From Deltaproteobacteria bacterium (GTDB taxonomy: Bacteria; Desulfobacterota; Syntrophia; Syntrophales; UBA8958), in the NCBI GenBank assembly GCA_026388335.1, contig JAPLJZ010000147.1, positions 1-56,965 on the forward strand: a DNA stretch of 56,965 nucleotides, given 5' to 3'. The position numbers were made by a program, and so were the translations under genes. The notes under the pieces are model-generated. The model was given only the letters and a program-made list of their open reading frames with translations, made no database searches and was not told where the DNA came from. Positions 42,515 through 50,132 of the stretch are shown piece by piece; positions within the stretch are counted from its first letter, which is position 1; every line of letters begins with the position of its first letter.

Positions 42515-43561
42515 ATGAAAATATTGATTTTAGGCGTCAACGGCTTTATCGGACATCATCTGACCAACCGTATTCTGGAAACGACGGACTGGACCGTTTA
42601 TGGCATGGACCTCGGCGACGATCGCCTCGATCGCGCCCTGTCCAACCCGCGCTTCCATTTTCTGGAGGGCGATATCGCCATCAACAAGGAATGGATAGAA
42701 TATCACGTCAAGAAGTGCGACATCGTCATGCCCCTGGTGGCCATCGCCACGCCGAAGCTATACGTGGAAGATCCCATCGGAGTTTACAACCTCGACTTTG
42801 AGATGAATCTCAATATTATCAAGCAATGTGTCAAATATCGAAAACGGGTAGTTTTCCCTTCCACTTCAGAGGTTTATGGGGCCTGTCCCGATCCCGAATT
42901 CAGCGAAGATGAGAGCTTCCTCGTGGTCGGGCCCATCCAGAAGGAGCGGTGGATATATTCCTGCTGCAAGCAGCTCTTAGATCGGGTAATCTATGCCTAT
43001 GGCACCCGGGGACATCTGGAGTTCACCCTGTTTCGCCCCTTCAACTGGGTCGGGCCCCGCCTCGATTCCCTTTACGCAGCCAAGGAAGGCAGTTCCCGGG
43101 TCGTCACCCAGTTTATTGCCGAACTGCTCATGAAGCGTCCCATCACTTTGGTGGACGGGGGGCACCAGAAGCGCTGCTTTACATATGTGGACGACGGGAT
43201 TGCCGCCCTCATGAAAATACTTGAGAACAAGGATGATCGCTGTAAAAACGAGATCATCAACATCGGCAATCCGGAAAACGACTGCTCCGTTAAGGAATTG
43301 GCCCACCTGATGAAAAAGATTTTTATGGCCCATCCCAGCCATCGTCGGGACGACGGCTATTCAGCCATCGTTGAGGTACCGGCGGTGGAATATTACGGAA
43401 AGGGTTATCAGGACATTTACACCCGCAAACCGAACATCACCAAGGCCAGAAAGCTCCTCGACTGGGAACCGAAGATCGATCTGGAAGATTCCCTGACCAG
43501 AACCATTTACTCCTTCCTGGAAGAAAATGAAGCGAATCCTGGGACTGAAGATCGACGTTGA
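42515..43561 (+). CDS. arnA: UDP-glucuronate decarboxylase, separate gene (ArnA C-terminal half)
   Basis: A 348-residue short-chain dehydrogenase/reductase that oxidises and decarboxylates UDP-glucuronate to the 4-keto pentose. It has the NAD-binding LILGVNGFIGHHL, the catalytic STSEVYG (Ser118, Glu119), Tyr148-x3-Lys152 in WIYSCCKQ, and Arg304 in DIYTRKPN, matching E. coli ArnA Ser433/Glu434, Tyr463 and Arg619. So the decarboxylating type, not a plain epimerase. Together with the preceding gene it gives both ArnA activities from two polypeptides. Its last 35 bases overlap arnD. The source of UDP-glucuronate (ugd) is not in the window. Confidence 0.92.
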   Translation: MKILILGVNGFIGHHLTNRILETTDWTVYGMDLGDDRLDRALSNPRFHFLEGDIAINKEWIEYHVKKCDIVMPLVAIATPKLYVEDPIGVYNLDFEMNLNIIKQCVKYRKRVVFPSTSEVYGACPDPEFSEDESFLVVGPIQKERWIYSCCKQLLDRVIYAYGTRGHLEFTLFRPFNWVGPRLDSLYAAKEGSSRVVTQFIAELLMKRPITLVDGGHQKRCFTYVDDGIAALMKILENKDDRCKNEIINIGNPENDCSVKELAHLMKKIFMAHPSHRRDDGYSAIVEVPAVEYYGKGYQDIYTRKPNITKARKLLDWEPKIDLEDSLTRTIYSFLEENEANPGTEDRR

Positions 43562-44387
43562 CACCTGTGAGGGGATGAAAGAGGGGGTCCCCCGCCTCCT
43601 GGACAGCCTCTCGGAGCTCGCGATCAAGGGAACCTTTTATCTGAGCATGGGCCCGGATGCCTCCGGTCTGGCGGTTCTGCAACTCCTTAAAAATCCGCGG
43701 TTTCTAAAGAAGATGCTCCGCAGTAACGCCCCTGGTTTGTATGGCTTCAAAACGGCCCTCTACGGGACCCTGCTGCCGTCGCCGATGATTGCCCTGTCCT
43801 TTCCGGACCTGGTCCGCCGTATCATGGCAGAAGGCCACGAGGTGCAATTTCATGCCTGGGATCACCGGCGCTGGCAGGACGGCCTGCCCCGGCGATCGGA
43901 GCAATGGATAAGAGACTGGTTTGATAAGGGTATGACGGCCTTTCGGAACTTAACGGGGCAGAACGCGTCCTCCTTCGGCGCCCCGGCCTGGCTGATAGAT
44001 GATCGGGTTCTGAAGATCGTCGGCGACTATGGCTTTAACTATCTGAGCTGTACGCGGGGCAGGGAACCCTTTCTCCATGAGGGACTGATGATACCGGAAA
44101 TTCCATCCGATCTGCCCTGTTTTGAGGAATTGGGCGTGAAAACGGCTGGGGAGCGTATCCTTTCCCTTCTGGCCGACGGCGGCCTCCATGTCCTCCCTGT
44201 TCATGCGGAGGTCGAGGGCGGCATCTGGAATCAACCATTCATTGATCTTATCCATGAAATTAAAAAAAATTCATACGTATTTAAAACACTAAGTGAAATA
44301 AATGACATGTTGTCACCTGATCACCTTTCCGTTCGCAAATATCGCATGGCCCTGTTACCGGGACGCTCGGTAGTTTGTTCGGTGTGA
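43527..44387 (+). CDS. arnD: Undecaprenyl-phosphate-Ara4FN deformylase
   Basis: A 286-residue NodB-like polysaccharide deacetylase. The ArnD opening LKIDVDTCEGMKEGVPRLLD holds the metal Asp; HEVQFHAWDHRRWQDG supplies the His ligands; FGAPAW follows. It removes the formyl group from the lipid carrier before flipping. It starts 35 bases inside the preceding gene. The protein ends with a ~30-residue tail after the family core. arnE/arnF flippase genes are not seen next to it. Confidence 0.92.
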   Translation: MKRILGLKIDVDTCEGMKEGVPRLLDSLSELAIKGTFYLSMGPDASGLAVLQLLKNPRFLKKMLRSNAPGLYGFKTALYGTLLPSPMIALSFPDLVRRIMAEGHEVQFHAWDHRRWQDGLPRRSEQWIRDWFDKGMTAFRNLTGQNASSFGAPAWLIDDRVLKIVGDYGFNYLSCTRGREPFLHEGLMIPEIPSDLPCFEELGVKTAGERILSLLADGGLHVLPVHAEVEGGIWNQPFIDLIHEIKKNSYVFKTLSEINDMLSPDHLSVRKYRMALLPGRSVVCSV

Positions 44388-44438
44388 AGCTTTCCGGGGC
44401 CAATCTGGGCCGGAAAAGGCAATAGGGGTTAGTAAGAA

Positions 44439-47090
44439 ATGACCTTATCAAAGAAAACCTTTATTATTGTTTGTGTAACCTTTATCGGGCTGATGGCTGT
44501 TTTGTATTTCATTACCTCAAATATCTTGTCGAAGGGCTTTGATGTTATTGAGGACGACAGCATCAAGAACAATGTCGAGCGAGTCCGGAGCGCCATTGAT
44601 TATGAATGCGAAGCAGTGGATACGACTGCGGGAGATTACGCGGGCTGGGACGACACATATGTCTTTGTTCAGAAGAAGAATGAAAAGTACATCAATGCGA
44701 ATATGAATAATACGACTTTTGCACAATTAAAGGTGAATGTCGTTATTATCCTGAACAAAAAAGGAGAAGTCGTATTTTCAACGGGCTATGATCGCAAGGA
44801 AGACAAGCAGATTGCTCTTTCCAGTGAGATCATGGAGCATGTCCGTGTCGGGAGCTTTCTGGCCAGTCATGAAAGTATCAAAAGCAATAAAAAGGGGATC
44901 TTGCTCTTAAAAAATGGCAGCGTCATCCTTGCCTCACGCCCGATTTTAACGAGTAAATATACGGGACCGATCATGGGAACCCTGATCATGGGACGCAATC
45001 TTGACGAGGATATCATCCAAAAGTGGTCAAAATTGACCAGGACCGTACTTTCACTGCAACCGTTGTCTAACGATGGAGTGGGAAAGAAAAAAGAAGCGAC
45101 GTCTGTGCCGGCAGACATAATAGTCAAAGAAATAAGCTCCGATATCATCGAGGGCGAAACACAGATCTATGATGTCTATGGGGCGCCGGCCTATCTGCTT
45201 AGTGTTCGCATGCCTCGACCTGTTTATCTGCAGGAACAGCGGACCACCCGGTATCTGATTGCCTCTTCCCTCGCTGTGTTCATGATTTTCGCCTTGGCCA
45301 TCATCTGGTTATTGAAAAAATCGATTATTGCCAGGCTGGTCAAGATTGGGCAGGATGTAAACAAGATCGGTACGGACGCTGATTTTTCCGCCCGGATAAC
45401 AGTTGCTGGAAAAGATGAACTGACCAGACTGGGAAGCGAAATTAACGGGATGATCGAAAAATTGGAGGAGTCAACCCAAGAACTTCGCGAGACCCACAAT
45501 ACCTTATATCAGACCAATCAGGTACTGCTCGAACAGATTGAGGAAAGACAGCGAACTGAAGCTGCCCTGAGGCAATCGGAAGAACGGTTTTCCGCGGTTT
45601 TTAAGGCAAGCCCCACCCCCAAAGCATTGGTTGTCGCAAACGATGCAACGGTGCTCGATGTCAACGAGAGATTCACAAGACTATTCGGATACGCCAAGAA
45701 TGAGATCTTGGGTCAAAAAAGTGAGGATGTTCTTCAGATCAGGAAAGACGAATGGAACGGTATCGTGGAAAAATTAAGAAAGATGGGTTTTCTGCGGGAT
45801 GAGTATTCCAGAGTCGTTACCAAGGGTGGCGATATTCGAGAATGCCTGATATCGGCGGAACAGGTTAGTCTCGGTGATGAAGAGGTTGTTATCCTATCAC
45901 TTCAGGATATGACCGAATACAAACGGATGGAAATTCGACTTCAACGGGCGCAGAAAATGGAAGCCCTGGGAGTCTTGGCCGGCGGTGTCGCCCATGATTT
46001 GAATAACGTTCTGGTCGGTTTGGTCGGATATCCGGAAATGCTGATGATGCAGTTGAGCCCGGATAGTCCGCTGCGGCGTCACCTCCTGACCATTCAGAAT
46101 TCCGGATCGAAAGCGGCGGCGATCGTCCAGGACCTGTTGACGTTGGCCCGCCGAGGGGTGCAGACGGACGACGTTGCACATTTGAATCGGTTGATTTCGG
46201 AATACCTTGCCAGTCCCGAGCAGCAGCGATTGGTGAACGATCACCAGGATATCAATGTCATGGTCGATTTATCTGAAGACCTGTTGCCTATTCGTGGGTC
46301 GGCTGTTCATTTGCAGAAAACGATCATGAATCTGGTGCTAAATGCTGCTGAGGCCATGTCGGCAGGAGGAACTATCCGTTTAGCGACGAGGAATCAGTAT
46401 ATAGACAAGCCGGTGGCTGGATATGACGATGTTCGTGAAGGGGAGTACGTGGTCATGGAGATTTCCGATACAGGACATGGCATTGCTCCGGGAGATCTTG
46501 AACATATTTTTGAACCCTTTTATACAAAAAAGGTTATGGGTAAAAGTGGCACCGGTCTGGGACTTGCCGTGGTCTGGGGGACGGTGAAGGACCATAATGG
46601 GTACGTCGATGTAAGGAGTAAAGAGGAAGAGGGAACCTCCTTTACCATTTATCTGCCGGCCGCAAGGGATGCTCTCCCTTCGTCCGGAAAAAGTGAGACC
46701 GGCAAAAATATCCTGGGAAAAGGGGAAAACATCCTGGTGGTCGACGATATTAAGGTGCAAAGGGATCTGGCAAAAATAATGCTCAGCAGTCTCGGCTATA
46801 ACGTATCAACGGTATCCAGCGGCGAAGAAGCAATTGCATACTTAAAACAGCACACAGTCGATCTCCTGATTCTGGATATGATCATGGAACCGGGTATGGA
46901 TGGCCTGGACACGTATAGGCATGTCCTAAAAAATAATCCCCGTCAGAAGGCCATAATTGCCAGTGGTTTTTCGGAAACTGAACGGGTCCGGGAAGCGCAG
47001 CGCTTAGGCGTCGGCGCCTATGTCAGGAAACCGTATATTCTGGAACAGATCGGGATGGCCGTGAGGAAGGAACTGGATCTTGAGAACTAA
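44439..47090 (+). CDS. CHASE4-PAS hybrid sensor histidine kinase
   Basis: An 883-residue membrane sensor. TM helix at 7-27, a periplasmic CHASE4 domain (about 35-260, hallmark GWDDTYVF at 69-76), TM helix at 271-292, HAMP (about 293-345), coiled coil, PAS (about 375-495), HisKA with His519 in GGVAHDLNNVLVG, ATPase (SDTGHGI, GTGLGLAVV), and a C-terminal receiver with VVDDIKVQRD, phosphoacceptor Asp in LILDMIMEPG and KPY. No DNA-binding output. The signal is unknown. It follows arnD by 51 bases, so envelope stress is one possible cue, but that is inference. Confidence 0.92.
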   Translation: MTLSKKTFIIVCVTFIGLMAVLYFITSNILSKGFDVIEDDSIKNNVERVRSAIDYECEAVDTTAGDYAGWDDTYVFVQKKNEKYINANMNNTTFAQLKVNVVIILNKKGEVVFSTGYDRKEDKQIALSSEIMEHVRVGSFLASHESIKSNKKGILLLKNGSVILASRPILTSKYTGPIMGTLIMGRNLDEDIIQKWSKLTRTVLSLQPLSNDGVGKKKEATSVPADIIVKEISSDIIEGETQIYDVYGAPAYLLSVRMPRPVYLQEQRTTRYLIASSLAVFMIFALAIIWLLKKSIIARLVKIGQDVNKIGTDADFSARITVAGKDELTRLGSEINGMIEKLEESTQELRETHNTLYQTNQVLLEQIEERQRTEAALRQSEERFSAVFKASPTPKALVVANDATVLDVNERFTRLFGYAKNEILGQKSEDVLQIRKDEWNGIVEKLRKMGFLRDEYSRVVTKGGDIRECLISAEQVSLGDEEVVILSLQDMTEYKRMEIRLQRAQKMEALGVLAGGVAHDLNNVLVGLVGYPEMLMMQLSPDSPLRRHLLTIQNSGSKAAAIVQDLLTLARRGVQTDDVAHLNRLISEYLASPEQQRLVNDHQDINVMVDLSEDLLPIRGSAVHLQKTIMNLVLNAAEAMSAGGTIRLATRNQYIDKPVAGYDDVREGEYVVMEISDTGHGIAPGDLEHIFEPFYTKKVMGKSGTGLGLAVVWGTVKDHNGYVDVRSKEEEGTSFTIYLPAARDALPSSGKSETGKNILGKGENILVVDDIKVQRDLAKIMLSSLGYNVSTVSSGEEAIAYLKQHTVDLLILDMIMEPGMDGLDTYRHVLKNNPRQKAIIASGFSETERVREAQRLGVGAYVRKPYILEQIGMAVRKELDLEN

Positions 47091-47181
47091 GTTTGCGAAT
47101 CCTCCCTTAGGGTCATAACCAGCACGGGGATTACCTGCCGCTTACTACCGGAACTGGCCGATATAGACCGCCCGGAACACC

Positions 47182-47280
47182 TTATCCCGTCTTCTTCAGG
47201 CGCTTGGCTTCTTTCTTTTCCTTTACCGTTTTGGCAGGCTTCTTCTTGTTTTCTTTCTTGACGTCCTTGTCCTTGCCCAT
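47182..47280 (-). CDS. Lysine-rich microprotein (32 residues), copy 2
   Basis: The ORF starts MGKDKDVKKENKKKPAKTVK and is about half lysine. GGAGGGGAAATC is directly before its ATG, a strong ribosome site. Its first 58 bases overlap the end of the radical SAM gene on the same strand in another frame. It resembles in composition and opening the microprotein at 29633-29746. Function unknown. Confidence 0.5.
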   Translation of the reverse strand: MGKDKDVKKENKKKPAKTVKEKKEAKRLKKTG

Positions 47281-49022
47281 GATTTCCCCTCCACATTGGT
47301 TTGATGATCTTTGGATTTTCCATACCCGAAACGGGAGTTTTTCACAACTAAAATCTGCTTCTGAAGCTCACGACCGGCAGCTGTTTTTTCTACAAAAAGA
47401 CTTCCCCCGGTCAGGGGATTCCGCTCGGTGCAGTACATCAATGTGGAGAGGGTCGAGGGCGCCGGGGTGAAGAGTTGGACCTGTTCGGGGTGGAGAGCTA
47501 ACTCCCGCTCGGCGAAGCGGCGGAGGGATTCCATGTCCGCCTGTGTGCAGCCGGGATGAGCGGCGATGAGGTAGCAAGAGAGAAACTGTTCCTTATTTGC
47601 CTGTGCCGTGAGTTTGCGAAAAAGATCGCGGAAAATGAGCAGGGATTCGGTCCCCGGCTTTCCCATACAAGCGAGGACCCGCTCCTCGGAATGCTCGGGG
47701 GCGATCTTCATCTTTCCGGAAATGTGGCGCCGCACGACATCGCGGAGGTAGGGAACGCCGTGCTTCCTGTCGGCAAGGAGGAGGTCGTAACGGATTCCTG
47801 AGGCGACGATGGCCTGCTTGACGCCGGAAACCTCTCTGAGCTTCCCAAGAAGGGAGATCTGGGGGCCGTGATCGGGACGCAGGCTTTCGCAGACGGTTGG
47901 ATAGAGACAGTGCCGATCCGGGCAGGCGCCGTGAGCGAGCTTCTTTTTACATTCAAATCCGTACATGTTCGCCGTAGGTCCCCCCACGTCGAGGATGTAC
48001 CCCTTGAAACCGGGGAGGGAGGCGATCACCGCCGCCTCCCGGAGAATGGACGCCTCGCTGCGGGAACTGACCGTTCGCCCCTCGTGAACGGCGATGGCAC
48101 AGAAGTGACACTCCCCGTAACAGCCCCGATGGGTGGGGATGGAAAAACGGATCGTCTCCAGCGCTCGGACCTCGCCCTCCTGGTGGTGGCAGGGGTGGAC
48201 CGCCCTTTCGAAGTTCATGTCATAAACCTCATCCATCTCCGCCTCGGTGAGGGGCAGGGCGGGAGGGGTGTGGATCAGCCAGCGGGTGTCCTGCTTCTGG
48301 CAGAGTCCCGATGCCGTTCGGGAATCCTGATTCCGGTAGAAGGCAAGAAACATCTTTTCCAGGGCGGCCGGGTCTGCTGCCGCCTCTTCCCAGGAGGGAA
48401 GTTCCAGAAAACCCGGTTTTATCTCTGCTGCGGCATAACAAATGCCCCTCACGTCCCAAAACTTGCGTCCGTCGCGGAGCCGGTGGGCAAGCTCCAGCAC
48501 CGTCGTTTCACCCATGCCGTAAACGATCAGATCTGCCTTCGCGTCCATCAGAATGGATCTCCTTACACGATTTGACCAGAAGTCATAATGGGCGATACGC
48601 CGGAGGCTCGCCTCGACCCCGCCCAGGATAATGGGCTTTGTCCTTCGAAAGTGGCGCCGGATCAGGTTGGTATAGGCGATCACCGCCCGATCGGGGCGGC
48701 GGTTGTTGATTCCCCCGGCTGTAAAATCGTCCCCTTGGCGCTTCTTCCCGGAAGCGGTGTGGTTGGCGATTAGGGAGTCGATGCAGCCACCTGTGACGCC
48801 CCAGAAAAGTTCCGGTTCGCCGAGACGGGTGATGTCCGCGCCGGAGGCGATGTCTGGCTGGGGGATGATTCCCACCCGGTAGCCGGCGGCAAGGAGACAC
48901 TGGCCGATGACGGAGATGCCTACATAGGGGCTGTCTATGTAACTGTCTCCGGTGACCAGGATCACGTCGAGCTGCTTCCAGCCGCGGGCGCGGACTTCCT
49001 CAGGGGTGACGGGCAAAAACAC
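47223..49022 (-). CDS. YgiQ-family radical SAM protein
   Basis: A 599-residue radical SAM enzyme. An N-terminal B12-binding-like region (ILVTGDSYIDSPYVGISVIG) leads to the cluster motif HRGCYGECHFCAI (CX3CX2C) near residue 310, then DVGGPTANMYGF and IAPEHSEERVL, which mark the YgiQ/UPF0313 group. The reaction is unknown. Start: GTG at 49022 with AAGG five bases away. The last 20 residues (WARTRTSRKKTRRSLPKR) are encoded in a region also coding the lysine-rich microprotein in another frame, so the tail may be poorly constrained. A DUF2007 gene ends 24 bases upstream, likely the same operon. Confidence 0.9.
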   Translation of the reverse strand: MFLPVTPEEVRARGWKQLDVILVTGDSYIDSPYVGISVIGQCLLAAGYRVGIIPQPDIASGADITRLGEPELFWGVTGGCIDSLIANHTASGKKRQGDDFTAGGINNRRPDRAVIAYTNLIRRHFRRTKPIILGGVEASLRRIAHYDFWSNRVRRSILMDAKADLIVYGMGETTVLELAHRLRDGRKFWDVRGICYAAAEIKPGFLELPSWEEAAADPAALEKMFLAFYRNQDSRTASGLCQKQDTRWLIHTPPALPLTEAEMDEVYDMNFERAVHPCHHQEGEVRALETIRFSIPTHRGCYGECHFCAIAVHEGRTVSSRSEASILREAAVIASLPGFKGYILDVGGPTANMYGFECKKKLAHGACPDRHCLYPTVCESLRPDHGPQISLLGKLREVSGVKQAIVASGIRYDLLLADRKHGVPYLRDVVRRHISGKMKIAPEHSEERVLACMGKPGTESLLIFRDLFRKLTAQANKEQFLSCYLIAAHPGCTQADMESLRRFAERELALHPEQVQLFTPAPSTLSTLMYCTERNPLTGGSLFVEKTAAGRELQKQILVVKNSRFGYGKSKDHQTNVEGKSWARTRTSRKKTRRSLPKR

Positions 49023-49046
49023 AGCAGCCTTGTTCCTTCATGACAT

Positions 49047-49334
49047 TCATTCTCCATCCTCTTCAAGGGGAGGCTCAGGCATACCTTTTTCCCAGTCGAG
49101 TTCCCCTTCCTCATAGGTTTGAGCGAGAATCGCCCTGGCCCTTTCCTGCTCCGGAGCGGGGACGAGGATCCGGACCTCTCCCAGGCCGTCCACCGTAATT
49201 GCATAGATCGGTCCCGCCGCCTCGTAGCGCAAGCGGGTTGGAATGTCCTCTGACTCCAGCCTTCCCGTAATGATCTTTGCCGTGGTCATTCCCGAAACGC
49301 TACAGATATTTACCCATTCATTTAGCTCGTCCAT
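49047..49334 (-). CDS. DUF2007-type small protein
   Basis: A 95-residue protein. The region WVNICSVSGMTTAKIITGRL, RYEAAGPIYAITVDGLGEV and PAPEQERARAIL follows the DUF2007/putative signal-transducing pattern (small alpha-beta fold with a closing acidic tail). Role unknown. Upstream of the YgiQ gene on the same strand, 24 bases apart. The in-frame ATG at 49289 is an alternative start. Confidence 0.75.
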   Translation of the reverse strand: MDELNEWVNICSVSGMTTAKIITGRLESEDIPTRLRYEAAGPIYAITVDGLGEVRILVPAPEQERARAILAQTYEEGELDWEKGMPEPPLEEDGE

Positions 49335-49374
49335 GATTAATACCCATGCCCAAAGCAGTCACAACGAAGCATGA

Positions 49375-49413
49375 AAATCCCACCTTATCTCTCTTTGGTA
49401 AAGTGGGGATTGG
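49375..49413. repeat. Dispersed palindromic repeat, degenerate copy 2
   Basis: AATCCCACCTTATCTCTCTT then TGGTAAAGTGGGGATTG, a degenerate relative of the repeat at 5022-5060, with the same order of blocks (AAATCCC, CTCTTTG, AAAG.GGGG). Intergenic, between the DUF2007 and SLOG-like genes. Confidence 0.5.
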
Positions 49414-49519
49414 TCGATTATTATATAAACCAATTGTCATGAAACGAGTTTAAAGATCAAGGATTTTTGTTATTGTCAGGGGCCCTTTTCAAGATCTTGG
49501 AAACTAAACTGATTTTCAT

Positions 49520-49548
49520 TTGACACAACAAGACTTTTCTTATATTCC
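49520..49548 (+). promoter_or_regulatory. Candidate promoter of the SLOG-like gene
   Basis: TTGACA at 49520-49525; TATATT lies 15 bases on (49541-49546) and TATTCC 17 bases on (49543-49548). The gene starts 25 bases later behind AAGGAGAAC. Confidence 0.4.
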
Positions 49549-49572
49549 TATCCCGAAAAAATAAGGAGAACA

Positions 49573-50124
49573 ATGATGAATCCAAAAGAAAGCATTCTTT
49601 ATAGTGGCGGCGCCAATGGGGCGGAAGCCGAGTTCGGGCGCGGGGCTGAGAGGCATGGCGTCCAGGAGGTCAACTACGGCTTCGAAGGTCATCAGATGGA
49701 ACGCGCCCGTGGGGTAAGGATATTGACCACTGAGGAGCTGGAACGCAAAGATGTGAGTATGACTTATGTATCCAAACTCATGCACCGCAACTACTCCACT
49801 GCCCCCATCTTTCGAAAGGTGCTGCAGAGCATCTGCTGGCAGGTCACCGGTGGTCAGGAGGTTTTTGTTGTCGGTCAGATCATGGCGGACGACACGATCA
49901 AGGGCGGAACCGGATGGGGGGCGGAGTACGCCAAGTTCTGCAATAAGCATCTCTATGTTTTCGACCAAGAGCAAAACTCCTGGTTCATATGGGGAAAAGA
50001 ACTTTGGAAGCCGTCAGCAGCACCGATCATCACTCAAAAGCATTTCACCGGCACCGGCACCCGCTTCCTCAAGGAAAACGGAAAAAAAGCCATTGCCGAT
50101 CTGTTTGAAAGATCCTTCAAATAA
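49573..50124 (+). CDS. SLOG-like nucleotide-binding protein
   Basis: A 183-residue protein that I read as a Rossmann-type SLOG (DprA/LOG/YspA-like) domain. ILYSGGANGAEAEFGRGAER is a glycine-rich first loop followed by a helix, and IKGGTGWGAEYAKFCNKHLY with VFDQEQNSWFIWG resembles the second conserved glycine-rich loop and strand. Such domains sense nucleotides or nicotinamide derivatives in conflict and stress systems. No nuclease, transmembrane effector or other partner is adjacent: the neighbours are convergent or divergent housekeeping-like genes. Ribosome site AAGGAGAAC is well placed. Family call moderate, function open. Confidence 0.65.
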   Translation: MMNPKESILYSGGANGAEAEFGRGAERHGVQEVNYGFEGHQMERARGVRILTTEELERKDVSMTYVSKLMHRNYSTAPIFRKVLQSICWQVTGGQEVFVVGQIMADDTIKGGTGWGAEYAKFCNKHLYVFDQEQNSWFIWGKELWKPSAAPIITQKHFTGTGTRFLKENGKKAIADLFERSFK

Positions 50125-50132
50125 CGAAGCCG

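Noticed and set aside
47868-48575. 235-residue plus-strand frame opposite the YgiQ gene
   Set aside because: Shadow frame in GC-rich DNA; the real gene has the radical SAM cysteines.
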